The notes under the pieces: model-generated
What the model was told of the DNA's origin: nothing
The model's input: only the letters and a program-made list of their open reading frames with translations
The model's database searches: none
Made by a program: the position numbers and the translations under genes
Source: Leptolyngbya sp. Heron Island J
GTDB lineage: Bacteria > Cyanobacteriota > Cyanobacteriia > Phormidesmidales > Phormidesmidaceae
Assembly (NCBI RefSeq): GCF_000482245.1
Contig: NZ_AWNH01000098.1
Span: 62,001-126,000, forward strand
DNA: 64,000 nucleotides
Direction: 5' to 3'
Part shown: positions 9,767-18,055 of the stretch, in pieces
Position numbering within the stretch: position 1 is the stretch's first letter
Layout of the letters: each line of letters opens with the position of its first letter

Positions 9767-9800
9767 AAAAAAACGCCAGCCTTCTAAAAGACTGGCGTTT
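9767..9800 (-). terminator. Rho-independent terminator of the LysM/M23 gene
   Basis: Inverted repeat AAACGCCAG (9771-9779) and CTGGCGTTT (9792-9800), with inner pairing AAG/CTT. On the minus strand it is followed by seven T residues. It lies about 130 bases after the peptidase stop. The remainder of the 9333-9929 spacer holds only the tRNA-Met. Confidence 0.85.
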
Positions 9801-9929
9801 CTAATAATCAAAGGAGCTAGAGACCAAAACTATACCGTGGCTGATTGAGAGGATAAATCGAGTTGCTAAAAGCGTCAGATACCAACATCTTGCACCTGAA
9901 ATCAACCGAAATCAGCAACACTAAACTAT

Positions 9930-11900
9930 TTATCGGTTGGGCAACATTGCCATGGGATTCACTGTGCCACGATCAGGTAGATGAACCTCAAAGTGTAAGT
10001 GAGGCCCAGTGCTATAGCCAGTACTACCCATATCAGCAATGTGCTGACCTTGAGCCACACGTTGCCCCGGTCTAACCGTAATCCGACTGTTGTGAGCGTA
10101 GCGGGTCATACTGCCATCGGCGTGGCGAACTTCAACTAAATTGCCATACCCACCCGAGTTCCAGCCAGCGCGTTCAACAACACCAGCCGCTGCAGATACA
10201 ATCGGCGTGCCCACAGGGCCTGCCACATCAATACCGCGATGCATACGTCCCCAACGCCAACCATAACCAGAAGTCAAAGTGCCATGGGTAGGCCAGATAT
10301 AGCCATTGAAATAGTCAGGTGCTTCTGGCAAATACTCATCAGCAGACGGCATGATCGGCATCTCAGGAGATACCACTTGCCCAGCCGCTGGAGTGGGCGA
10401 AGATACATAAACGCTGGGATCGAGGGGAGCTGCTGCCAACAACTCAGACTGCTGAGACGAGCTACTAGTAGAAACAGCTCTTGCTTCTAAGCGATCGCTC
10501 TGAAACTCCGGATTAACAACCGTCGTATCAGGGGCTAGGGTTGACGGATTCAATGCAATATCACTGTCAGCGTCCAAACTACCAACATCCGAGGCCAGCT
10601 CAGTGTCAGCCGATACAAGCAACTCCTGAGCAGAGCTAACTTCTGCCAACAAATCAGCTGTATAGGGATCTTCAACAGTGACAGTAGAAATCTCTGACTC
10701 AACGAGTGTGTCAGGCTGGGCAACGATAGCACCACCCTGTCCACCACGCAATCGCTGTAAGGTGGAGGAACTATTGATTCGGTTCTCAACCGTTGACTGC
10801 AATCGGCTTAAACGAGTGCCATCAAAATCACTAAGAGACGAGGATGCAGTAAGGGCAGGAGCATCCTGATCTAAGGAAGCCATCTCCTCAGCAACTCCTA
10901 GATCTTCAATGACCTCCTCTGGCATGGCTAAGGTTTCACCAGCTACGATAAAGTCAGGATCATCTAGGCCATTAGTCTCTGCAATGCGATCAGAAGTCGT
11001 CCCTAAGGAAATGGCAATGTCCTCAACGGTATCGCCAGGACGGACCTCATAACCTGCAGGTGATTGCAGCATCAAATCTTCAGACGATGAGGCAATTGAT
11101 GCATCTGCAGTCGATGTAGGTAATTCAACTTGCAGTTCATCAACCGTCTCAGTTTGCAGGCTATTGGTCTGATTGCTCGATTCAAGCCGCTTTAGATCAG
11201 CCTGGAACCCATCAGACTGAGACACAAGACCAGCTGAGCGAAGAGAAACGTCTCCAGTTAGCTCTTCAGTAGCCACAACAGCTGGTGCATCTACTGTCCT
11301 CGACAGCTCATTAGCAGCCTGTGGCAATTTTGAAACAGTGCTGTTGTCAGCATTAGGAATGCCTGCAACCAAGCGTTCAAGATTGGGAGTTTGAGTCTGC
11401 TCTCCAAAATTTCCCTGAACACCTGGAAGGAGAGAAACTAAGGTTGGTGACGTTACTGACTCTTCGCTAGGAACCTTAATAACCTGGCCGACTTGAAGAG
11501 TAGCATCAGGCGATATACGGTTTGCAAGCTTAATATCTTGAATCTCAACATGATGCTCTTTGGCAATCTGCCAAAGACTATCCCCTTGCTCAACCGTGTG
11601 ATACACGGCTTGACCATTGACTAAAGGTTGCTCCAGACGACCGTGGAGTACAGATGGCAACTGGGGTGATTCGCTTGAGTTTGCCGAGGTTGTAATCGCG
11701 AAAGATTCAACAGCTGCGGTGGCTTCACTATCTGCGAATAAAACTCCAGATGCACCAACTGAGAGTGCAAGTCCCAGCATAGCGACAGACTTTGACCTGC
11801 CAGCGTTTCCAGACGGAGCTTGCTCAACAACAGCATTCACGCAGGAAAAACATGAATGGCTTGTTTCAGACTTGGGCTCCTGAAAATTTGCTCGTTTCAA
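9930..11900 (-). CDS. LysM-containing M23 metallopeptidase (cell-wall hydrolase)
   Basis: 656-aa envelope protein. A hydrophobic segment near residues 40-55 (AMLGLALSVGASGVLF) should export or anchor it. Two LysM domains follow, near 100-144 (YHTVEQGDSLWQIAKEHH) and 285-330 (YEVRPGDTVEDIAISLG), then a long low-complexity Ser/Ala/Asp-rich region. A C-terminal M23 LytM/NlpD-type domain has zinc motifs HRGIDVAGPVGTPI, RYAHNSRI and GPHLHFEVH, all intact, so it should cut peptidoglycan cross-bridges. The TTG at 11900 is chosen because AGGAGG sits 7 bases before it; a longer form from TTG 11930 would place that site inside the gene. Confidence 0.9.
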   Translation of the reverse strand: MKRANFQEPKSETSHSCFSCVNAVVEQAPSGNAGRSKSVAMLGLALSVGASGVLFADSEATAAVESFAITTSANSSESPQLPSVLHGRLEQPLVNGQAVYHTVEQGDSLWQIAKEHHVEIQDIKLANRISPDATLQVGQVIKVPSEESVTSPTLVSLLPGVQGNFGEQTQTPNLERLVAGIPNADNSTVSKLPQAANELSRTVDAPAVVATEELTGDVSLRSAGLVSQSDGFQADLKRLESSNQTNSLQTETVDELQVELPTSTADASIASSSEDLMLQSPAGYEVRPGDTVEDIAISLGTTSDRIAETNGLDDPDFIVAGETLAMPEEVIEDLGVAEEMASLDQDAPALTASSSLSDFDGTRLSRLQSTVENRINSSSTLQRLRGGQGGAIVAQPDTLVESEISTVTVEDPYTADLLAEVSSAQELLVSADTELASDVGSLDADSDIALNPSTLAPDTTVVNPEFQSDRLEARAVSTSSSSQQSELLAAAPLDPSVYVSSPTPAAGQVVSPEMPIMPSADEYLPEAPDYFNGYIWPTHGTLTSGYGWRWGRMHRGIDVAGPVGTPIVSAAAGVVERAGWNSGGYGNLVEVRHADGSMTRYAHNSRITVRPGQRVAQGQHIADMGSTGYSTGPHLHFEVHLPDRGTVNPMAMLPNR

Positions 11901-11907
11901 GGAATAA

Positions 11908-11913
11908 CCTCCT
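11908..11913 (-). promoter_or_regulatory. Strong Shine-Dalgarno site of the LysM/M23 gene
   Basis: AGGAGG on the minus strand, 7 bases before a TTG start. The combination of a near-perfect ribosome site with a weak start codon suggests tuned translation. Confidence 0.75.
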
Positions 11914-12590
11914 AAATGACCAGCGTTCAACTGTTCGAAACCAACTTGTCCCTATGCAGTTGCCCGATAGCAGGCCGTTGACTACAAGTTGAATTAGGTA
12001 GATGAGGCACATGCGCAGGGTTGAAAAATACTCCTGACAGGCTAATACCTTTCTTACCCAACTTAGGCAAGTTTACACGACTTAATCAAAAGATCAATCC
12101 TGCACAAAACAAGTTCCATTGGACTCTCCAAAATCAACACAAAATTGAATTTGCTATGGATTTTTTTTTGGATAAGGGGTTAGGACTGCTTTCTGGAATT
12201 CCCGAAATCCTTTTGTAGGAGACTGTTTAAGCCATCGTGCTCAAGTTGTCTCAGGAAGCATTTATGGACAAAAGTACGCCAAACCGTCCTCACTAGTGAA
12301 TGCTAGAGCTGAGTGCTCTAAACAGTCTTGTATCCTAGGTTTCCCAGTTGTTTTATGCATTTGAACGCAATGCTGAGGTGGAGATGGCTCGACCATGATA
12401 GAAAATTTTTATCGCAGGAATGCTTGATTTGTATCTCAGGTAACTGTCCTAGGGAAGGGGATAAATGGCTAAACAGAGTATCTGGCAAATGAGCGCAGAG
12501 CTGAATTGGAGGCTCATACAGCAATAGAAGACGATGACTCTCGCTGCCAACCCATCGTCTCGCGTTAAACAGTGGTTAGAGAAAAGTGAT
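11914..12590 (-). other. Long upstream region of the LysM/M23 gene
   Basis: About 700 bases without a credible protein gene separate the peptidase from trmL on the same strand. It contains an inverted repeat AGACTGTTTA (12220-12229) / TAAACAGTCT (12319-12328) with about 89 bases between the arms, and a run of nine T at about 12162-12170. It should hold the promoter and perhaps a long 5' leader. I looked for the c-di-AMP (ydaO) riboswitch that precedes some cell-wall hydrolase genes and did not recognise its conserved core. Confidence 0.4.
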
Positions 12591-12620
12591 CTATATATCT
12601 ATAGGTTCATAGATATATAG
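12591..12620. repeat. AT-rich 12-bp perfect inverted repeat
   Basis: CTATATATCTAT at 12591-12602 and its complement at 12609-12620, with a 6-base loop. It lies 44 bases past the trmL stop, so it may act as a weak terminator, but no T-run follows. Confidence 0.6.
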
Positions 12621-12663
12621 TCTGATTGGTTACCATACCAGACAGGGTATTGCTGTGCTGAGG

Positions 12664-13143
12664 CTATTTTATTTCAGCAGGGAAAGATAGATGATCAAGC
12701 TGCCTCAGGGCTTCAAAAAGTCCGATTGCCGCGCTCACTGACAGATTCAAACTCCGCACGCTATCGTGCAGCATGGGAATTTTAGCCGTGTGTTCACATG
12801 ACTCTAGCAATGTTTCAGGAAGACCTTGGCTCTCGCTGCCAAATAATAGCCAGTCATCCTCTTGATACTTAATCTCTACGTAGCTATATGTGCTTTTGGT
12901 CGTGAAGCCAATCAGTCTCCCCCCCCGACTTTGTTGATATTGGTAAAAGCTTCCGAGGTTTGGGTGGACCTGCAAATTAACGTGTGGCCAATAATCTAAT
13001 CCCGCTCGCTTGAGATAGCGATCGCTAAGTTCAAACCCAAGCGGCTCCACAAGATGGAGTTCAGTCGCTGTGGCAGCACATGTACGGGCAATATTGCCTG
13101 TGTTTGGCGGGATCTCGGGATAAACAAGGACAATTTTGGGCAT
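12664..13143 (-). CDS. trmL: tRNA (cytidine(34)-2'-O)-methyltransferase TrmL
   Basis: SPOUT-class methyltransferase, 159 aa, that 2'-O-methylates the wobble base of leucine tRNAs using S-adenosylmethionine. Characteristic blocks are PEIPPNTGNIARTCAAT near the N-terminus, HLVEPLGFELSDRYLKRAGLDYW, LFGSESQGLPE and RSLNLSVSAAIGLFEALRQL (the knot that binds SAM). The ATG at 13143 gives the usual N-terminus; in-frame ATGs at 13149 and 13152 are also possible. It appears to be a single-gene unit. Confidence 0.92.
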   Translation of the reverse strand: MPKIVLVYPEIPPNTGNIARTCAATATELHLVEPLGFELSDRYLKRAGLDYWPHVNLQVHPNLGSFYQYQQSRGGRLIGFTTKSTYSYVEIKYQEDDWLLFGSESQGLPETLLESCEHTAKIPMLHDSVRSLNLSVSAAIGLFEALRQLDHLSFPAEIK

Positions 13144-13388
13144 TGACATCATTCTAAATAGGGCACTCTTCTGTCTCAATTAGGCTTTTTTGTGTTCCGA
13201 TGCCCATTTCGAACCACTTTTATATAGGAGTTACTAATCAATCGATCGAAGTAATTGGCTCAGACCCGTTTTTAAATGTCCTGATGGATGAAACGGCTGA
13301 ATACACTATCAATCCATAGCATTGACCAATCAATCGCTTCTTAATATATAACTATAGGTTTTCATCGAGAAACGTTGAAGGTGTGAGG

Positions 13389-14537
13389 CTAAGCAGGTTG
13401 GCATAAATCGCTTTGTAGTGCTTGTTCCTGCCGCTCCATAATCTGAATGGTTTGAGCAATTACCTGGGATACGTCTGAGCCAGACTCCACTTGCTTTAAC
13501 CAGTTTTGTGCCTGGTTGCCTTCCCTCAAGATTTGTTTGATAGGCGTTAGAAAACAGGCAATGCCATGGGCTTTAGCCATGGGTAGGACCTGGTTGTAAA
13601 GCTGAGTGATCCAGTCCGTCGCATTAATCACTTTACCGTTATGCCAATGTCGCAACTGGGCATTGAGGCTCGCCTTAGCAACTGCTTGTTCGTTGGCATG
13701 AATAATCGCTAGCAAATCATTATGACGATTATTCATAGGCAACTGACTGGATACCAGAGGGTCCAGCCTTGGATCTTGCTGAAGTTGAAGAATACGTGAT
13801 TCGAGGAGGGCCGTAATTGCCAACAAATGAATCGGATCGGTCACTAAATCCGAAATCCGAATTTCAAGACGATTTAGATTATAAGGACGGCAATCTCCGT
13901 TGGGGCGCACTGAGTTCCATAGGTGCCTGACATTTTGCATCGTACCCAGCTTGAGCTGGGCTTCCGTCCACTGAATAAAGTGAGCGTGACTTTCAAATAG
14001 GGGAACTTGTTTAGGAGTTTGGGGAAACACATGCCAGCGAGTGGAATGATAGCCAGTCACTTGGTGATCGAGAAACGGAGATGACGCACTTAGGGCCAAA
14101 ATTAAAGGAGCTTCAGCCCTAATTAGCCGACAGGCACGCATCAACACCTCTGGGTCACTAATACCAATATTGATATGGATACTAGCAGTTACTACATCGG
14201 TACCATAAGTGTTCTCAATGTAGGCATGATAAGGATTTTGTGGATCGGATCGATAAAAGACCTGACTATTGCCGGTGGATAAAGTACTACCAGGAATAAG
14301 GGTATAGCCTGAATCGAGGCTATCTAGAAAACGTCTGAGTCGACGTCGGGGAGTAACCAATTCACAGAGCAACTGTTCATATTGATGTAAGGGTGGAGTA
14401 GTGTACTCAACGTTGCGACTGTCGGGTTCTCGAACAAATCCGCTTAAGGATTTCACAATTTTGTCGGACAGACCGATGATTTCTCCATCGGTGCGGCCAG
14501 TATACATTTCGACTTCAAACCCTTTTGACAGCAGCAC
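13389..14537 (-). CDS. gshA: Glutamate-cysteine ligase, cyanobacterial type
   Basis: First enzyme of glutathione synthesis, joining L-glutamate and L-cysteine with ATP; 382 aa from the chosen start. The N-terminus LLSKGFEVEMYTGRTDGEIIGLS, the block FVREPDSRNVEYTTPP, ASIHINIGISDPE and YNLNRLEIRISDLVTDP match the ligase family found in cyanobacteria. A GTG at 14537 with GGAG 7 bases upstream (14545-14548) is preferred over a longer form from GTG 14582. No gshB is seen in the window. Confidence 0.9.
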   Translation of the reverse strand: MLLSKGFEVEMYTGRTDGEIIGLSDKIVKSLSGFVREPDSRNVEYTTPPLHQYEQLLCELVTPRRRLRRFLDSLDSGYTLIPGSTLSTGNSQVFYRSDPQNPYHAYIENTYGTDVVTASIHINIGISDPEVLMRACRLIRAEAPLILALSASSPFLDHQVTGYHSTRWHVFPQTPKQVPLFESHAHFIQWTEAQLKLGTMQNVRHLWNSVRPNGDCRPYNLNRLEIRISDLVTDPIHLLAITALLESRILQLQQDPRLDPLVSSQLPMNNRHNDLLAIIHANEQAVAKASLNAQLRHWHNGKVINATDWITQLYNQVLPMAKAHGIACFLTPIKQILREGNQAQNWLKQVESGSDVSQVIAQTIQIMERQEQALQSDLCQPA

Positions 14538-15042
14538 GATGTTACTCCGATGTAAGCGCTTTACGTTTTGCAAGCGTGGCACCTGTCCATCTTAAAGGCT
14601 GAGGCGTGGACTGGAGCGGTCGCTTCGTGATGGGTTTTAGTCTAGACCAGCAAAATCTAGCTTGAGTTAATTTGCTTTCTGTATCATCTATGTATAGAGG
14701 GAAATATATAAGAAAAATTCTCTATCTCTATATAAATAGAAAATAATTCCATAAGCCACGTGTAAATGGCGAAGGTAATGGGGCGATGACTCACTATATG
14801 TATCGCTACATATATATAGATAGGCAAAAAGTTTTTCGGTATGGATGCCGTTGCTGTTGTAGTTATGAACATAGAGTCGTGATTAGACTAGTTGCATCCC
14901 TAACCCGGTCATGAATTGGGCATTCTAAGAGAGAACAGGTTGGGTAATCCCATTTACCAATGCAATTATTGGAGGGAGATAGGTTAAGCTACTAGGAATA
15001 GATACCTAGTTACACATCTGCTGTCTTATAGGTTTAGTTAGT
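14538..15042. other. Divergent intergenic region, AT-rich hairpins
   Basis: 505 bases between gshA and the SRPBCC gene, which are transcribed away from each other, so both promoters should be here. It is AT-rich, with repeated TATATA runs. An imperfect palindrome at 14794-14819 (CTATATGTA, loop TCGC, TACATATATATAG) could form a hairpin. No credible gene was found. Confidence 0.5.
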
Positions 15043-15618
15043 GTGAATCGGGATATTTTAACTTTTACTTCTGATGATGCCGCTGCAGACGATCACTCTA
15101 TCGTGCGTCTGAGTGATGATGCTTGTCAGCAAGTAAGTATCAAAACTGAAAAATCTGCTCCTCGACAGCGTAGAATTGTGGCCTCTGTGGCTATCCCACA
15201 ATCACTGGAGCAGGTGTGGGTGGTGCTGACAGATTATGAGCGATTGGCAGATTTTATTCCTAACTTGACGAGCAGTCGTCTGTTAAGTTGTCCCAATGGT
15301 GGCATTCGTTTAGAGCAAATTGGGGCGCAGTGTTTTCTGAACTTTCAATTCTGCGCTCGGGTCATTTTGGATATGACAGAAGTCTTCCCTCAAGAAATTG
15401 GGTTTTCCATGGTTGAAGGTGACTTCAAAAAGTTCATGGGCAGATGGACGTTAAGCCCTGCTTTGTTAGGTGATGAGGCAGCTACAATATTGTCCTATGA
15501 GCTGATGGTACAACCACCGCTGGCAATGCCTGTACAGCTGATTGAGAGACACATTTGTCACAACCTGACTCAAAATTTGATGGCAATTTGCGATCGTGCC
15601 ACAGAGCAATTTGCTTAA
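15043..15618 (+). CDS. SRPBCC-family (cyclase/dehydrase-like) lipid-binding-fold protein
   Basis: 191-aa protein with a START/SRPBCC fold: VVASVAIPQSLEQVWVVLTDYERLADFIPNL near residues 45-78 is the characteristic opening of polyketide-cyclase-like proteins. A run of alternating strands and the C-terminal helix MPVQLIERHICHNLTQNLMAICDRA complete the fold. Such proteins bind hydrophobic ligands, and the ligand here is unknown. The start is a GTG at 15043. Single gene, divergent from gshA. Confidence 0.75.
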   Translation: MNRDILTFTSDDAAADDHSIVRLSDDACQQVSIKTEKSAPRQRRIVASVAIPQSLEQVWVVLTDYERLADFIPNLTSSRLLSCPNGGIRLEQIGAQCFLNFQFCARVILDMTEVFPQEIGFSMVEGDFKKFMGRWTLSPALLGDEAATILSYELMVQPPLAMPVQLIERHICHNLTQNLMAICDRATEQFA

Positions 15619-15639
15619 GTAAACAGCTTTTTCCGTATT

Positions 15640-15910
15640 TATCTTATTTATGATGAGTAGGTTCTAGGGCCCCAGCAATGGGATCAGGTTTTGGGTTATT
15701 CTGCCCCGAAGCCAACACTCGGCAGACCATACAAGAAATAATGAGGAGGCAGGAATGCAGAAGGTACTTGCATCCGTAGAGTTTTAATGCTCTAAATTGT
15801 TCTAAACAAACTTTCTATCTGCTACGGACGTCATATCGCGAGCAGGTAGGCTGCACAATGCTCATAACAAGACCATTGTGCTCGCTATATACACGTATTA
15901 GACAAAAGAG
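15640..15910 (+). ncRNA. Candidate structured RNA with a short peptide frame
   Basis: The stretch after the SRPBCC gene has no ordinary gene but shows ordered structure on the plus strand. There is a 10-codon frame (ATG 15755, stop 15785-15787) with AGGAGG 5 bases before it, a 7-bp stem TCCGTAG/CTACGGA (15773-15779, 15822-15828), an 8-bp stem GCACAATG/CATTGTGC (15853-15860, 15874-15881), and then the terminator at 15911. It could be a small RNA, or merely the trailer of the SRPBCC transcript. I could not match it to 6S RNA, Yfr1, tmRNA or RNase P RNA. Confidence 0.3.
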
Positions 15911-15940
15911 GTCGCTGATAAGTTTATCAGCGACCCCTTT
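15911..15940. terminator. Bidirectional Rho-independent terminator
   Basis: Perfect 11-bp inverted repeat GTCGCTGATAA (15911-15921) / TTATCAGCGAC (15924-15934). On the plus strand it is followed by CCCTTTTT, on the minus strand by CTCTTTTG. It can end both the rightward transcript from the SRPBCC side and the leftward tRNA-Glu transcript, whose 3' end is 11 bases away. Confidence 0.85.
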
Positions 15941-15944
15941 TTAA

Positions 15945-16017
15945 TACCCCCAGGGGAATTCGAATCCCCGTCGCCTCCGTGAAAGGGAGGTGTCCTAGGC
16001 CTCTAGACGATGGGGGC
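15945..16017 (-). tRNA. tRNA-Glu (anticodon UUC)
   Basis: 73-base tRNA on the minus strand. Acceptor GCCCCCA pairs with TGGGGGT (G-U at the end), the D arm is TCGTCTAGAGGCCTAGGA, the anticodon loop CTTTCAC contains TTC, and the T arm is CGGGGATTCGAATTCCCC. In cyanobacteria this tRNA also feeds 5-aminolevulinate synthesis for chlorophyll and haem. No CCA is encoded. Confidence 0.97.
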
Positions 16018-16148
16018 CTATGGGCATGGCTTAATTGCCCTTGCCTATATAAATATACAAATTTGAGGGAATCAATGTCAAACCTATCTCGGTAGTTTTT
16101 TCTAAATTCTGGTCGTATTGGCTGTGAAGGGGATGTCGATCAGGCAAA

Positions 16149-16430
16149 TTAAGCTAACTTACGAGAGTTTCGTAGTCGAATAAGCTGCCGCCGCATTTCA
16201 GGTGATGCCTCTAATGCAGCAATTTCCTGGATATTGATTTGCGATTCCAGGGATTCTAAATACTCATCCTCTCCATAGCTATAGGCATCTACCAGGGTTT
16301 CTATCAATGCACTGTTGTCCGTGCTATCAAGGGAAAGTTCATTTTCGATAATGCGAAACTTGAGATGGACCTCACATTCATAAATGTTAACATTGTCGGT
16401 TTGGCTGGACTGGCCAGGACGTTTTTCCAT
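16149..16430 (-). CDS. Small conserved cyanobacterial protein (possibly Npun_R1517-like)
   Basis: 93-aa acidic soluble protein. After a polar N-terminus comes NIYECEVHLKFRIIENE, then a helix-rich middle and the basic C-terminus SPEMRRQLIRLRNSRKLA. The YECE(V/I)HLKFR core and the RRQLIRLRN ending remind me of a small family annotated in cyanobacteria as Npun_R1517-like, linked by name to heterocyst regulation. That assignment is from memory and weak. The gene stands alone after tRNA-Glu on the same strand. Confidence 0.6.
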   Translation of the reverse strand: MEKRPGQSSQTDNVNIYECEVHLKFRIIENELSLDSTDNSALIETLVDAYSYGEDEYLESLESQINIQEIAALEASPEMRRQLIRLRNSRKLA

Positions 16431-17073
16431 AGTTTAGTTCCAGGGATGGACCTTTAACGCGAAAAGTAAAGCCGGATAGGGGATAGGAGATGATTGACAT
16501 CAGATTTACCTGATAGTTGACGCATTACTGTTGCCTTGAAGAATTCAACTAGTTAAATAGAGCCCACTTTCTGCTAAGCAATAACATCTGATTCGGTTGA
16601 TTCATTTTAGGAGTAAGCAGCAAAAAAATAGCCAACAAAACTACTTTTTACAATCAACTAAATCTCAATAGAACCTGATATATACTTCCTTTATATTTTC
16701 ATAAATTACCGAAATAATTAGCCTTGAGCCGTCTCTAATGTTTTCAGAAATGTTGATTTCCTAGAAACCCTTATTAGACCAGTAAGCTTTTTAGTTAATT
16801 AAAATAATTCAGAATAATGCATTGACTTAAGCCACACTAAAAAGTTTTCTAGAAGTATTTTTAATCACATATTTGATTGATTTTCTTGCAAAACAAAGCA
16901 TGTACTTCAAAAGCTACAATTTTGTAGCGAGTGTTTACAGATGCTAAATTAGAAGTCTTATGATTTTGTCAATAGGTTAGGGTTCTCGAACAGCGTAAAA
17001 TAGTATTGTCTGTTATTACGGCATAACCTTGCCGTCTTGCTTTTTGAATCAGCCTGCCCCACCTAATTTAAGC
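16431..17073. other. AT-rich intergenic region
   Basis: About 640 bases between two divergent genes. Strongly AT-rich from about 16560 to 17000, without a credible gene, RNA or clear inverted repeat. It should contain both promoters. Confidence 0.5.
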
Positions 17074-17640
17074 ATGGAGCCTTTGACCCGCACTCAGGTA
17101 CTAGTTGCGATCGCAGCAACCGCATTGGTGCTGTTTATTTTGGCTCGTCTATGGCTCGTCCTAGATACTGTTGAACAGCTGCCCAGTCAGCTTGGGATCT
17201 ATCCAGTCGGTATAGGTTTACTTTTGGGAATAGGAATTACCCTGGTCAGCAGTCTCTTCTATCGAATTTGGCCTCGATATCGTCGCAGTGCCGAAGTCTA
17301 TCTGGACTACATCTTGAAGCCCCTCGCCTTACCAGATGTACTGTGGTTAGGACTACTGCCCGGCATTAGTGAAGAGCTGCTGTTTCGGGGAGTTATGCTA
17401 CCGGCTTTGGGAGCTAACTACTTGGCACTGGGGCTGTCTAGCTTATGTTTCGGCTTGCTACACATGAGTGATTTACGCCAGTGGCCATATATGGTGTGGG
17501 CAACTTGTGTGGGAGGGATATTAGGCTATAGCGCTCTGGTTAGCCAAAATCTGTTGGTGCCAGTGGTGGCTCATGTATTTACTAATATAGTGTCTAGTTT
17601 AGTTTGGAAACTCAAGACTTCAGATCTAGCCGCACATTGA
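17074..17640 (+). CDS. CPBP-family intramembrane metalloprotease-like protein
   Basis: 188-aa membrane protein of the CPBP/Abi family (type II CAAX prenyl endopeptidase-like). The catalytic motifs are all present: GISEELLFRGVMLPAL (EExxxR), LCFGLLHM (FxxxH) and VAHVFTNIVSSLVW (HxxxN), spread over about five membrane helices. Substrates of bacterial members are mostly unknown. The ATG at 17074 is preferred; a TTG at 17029 would add 15 residues that look unlike a family N-terminus. Confidence 0.88.
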   Translation: MEPLTRTQVLVAIAATALVLFILARLWLVLDTVEQLPSQLGIYPVGIGLLLGIGITLVSSLFYRIWPRYRRSAEVYLDYILKPLALPDVLWLGLLPGISEELLFRGVMLPALGANYLALGLSSLCFGLLHMSDLRQWPYMVWATCVGGILGYSALVSQNLLVPVVAHVFTNIVSSLVWKLKTSDLAAH

Positions 17641-17656
17641 GAAACTGAAATCTATT

Positions 17657-18055
17657 TTGGTGTCTACTTCAAATCCACAGCCATTGAGATCGGTTGGTTT
17701 ACCTGATATTGAGCAGATACTAGGCTTAGCTGTCTTCGATGCGGTTGGTTTACCGCGTGACTACTTCATTACGTCACAGCACGAAGATATCGACTGGGTG
17801 AAGCTGGTTTTCCAGTCATTAGGGCTGCAGCAATTGATGGTCTCGACCATGGGGTTACCGGATTTAAACCACGCCATGATCCGTACCAAGGTGGGCAATA
17901 TCGTCATCATCTGCTGCGAATCCCAGTACATTGCGTTGCTGCTCAAACGAGCCCTGCCCCAAGAGCAGCCTCAAATAGATAACACCTGGGTGGATTGGGT
18001 TTGTGAGATTGAGACCAAGGTGGTGAGAACTCACCCGCACTTCAGAGCTGTTTAA
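17657..18055 (+). CDS. Uncharacterised protein
   Basis: 132-aa soluble protein that I do not recognise with certainty. Its pattern, a helix, then WVKLVFQSLGLQQLM, then strands IRTKVGNIVIICCESQYIALLLKR, loosely resembles roadblock/LC7-type folds, but this is only an impression. It starts with TTG 17657 or GTG 17660, 16 bases after the CPBP protease, and is probably cotranscribed with it. Its stop codon overlaps the stop of the ftsE-like gene on the other strand (TTAA at 18052-18055). Confidence 0.7.
   Translation: MVSTSNPQPLRSVGLPDIEQILGLAVFDAVGLPRDYFITSQHEDIDWVKLVFQSLGLQQLMVSTMGLPDLNHAMIRTKVGNIVIICCESQYIALLLKRALPQEQPQIDNTWVDWVCEIETKVVRTHPHFRAV

Noticed and set aside
11617-11992. Plus-strand frames opposite the start of the LysM/M23 gene
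   Set aside because: Low-complexity translations mirrored from the Ser/Ala-rich peptidase; no family and no suitable start.
12021-12218. 65-codon frame in the long leader of the LysM/M23 gene
   Set aside because: Asn/Lys/Leu-rich sequence from AT-rich DNA, no ribosome site, no recognisable domain.
12220-12328. Second miniature element bounded by AGACTGTTTA / TAAACAGTCT
   Set aside because: Ends are only 10 bp, no clear target duplication; could equally be leader structure.
11914-12600. ydaO (c-di-AMP) riboswitch upstream of the cell-wall hydrolase
   Set aside because: Gene context fits, but the conserved core sequences of that riboswitch were not found on the minus strand here.
14684-14872. 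62-codon minus-strand frame between gshA and the SRPBCC gene
   Set aside because: Ile/Tyr-rich translation of TATATA runs; not protein-like.
15640-15910. 6S RNA, Yfr1, tmRNA or RNase P RNA
   Set aside because: None of the conserved sequence blocks I know for these RNAs is present; only a generic structured stretch can be claimed.
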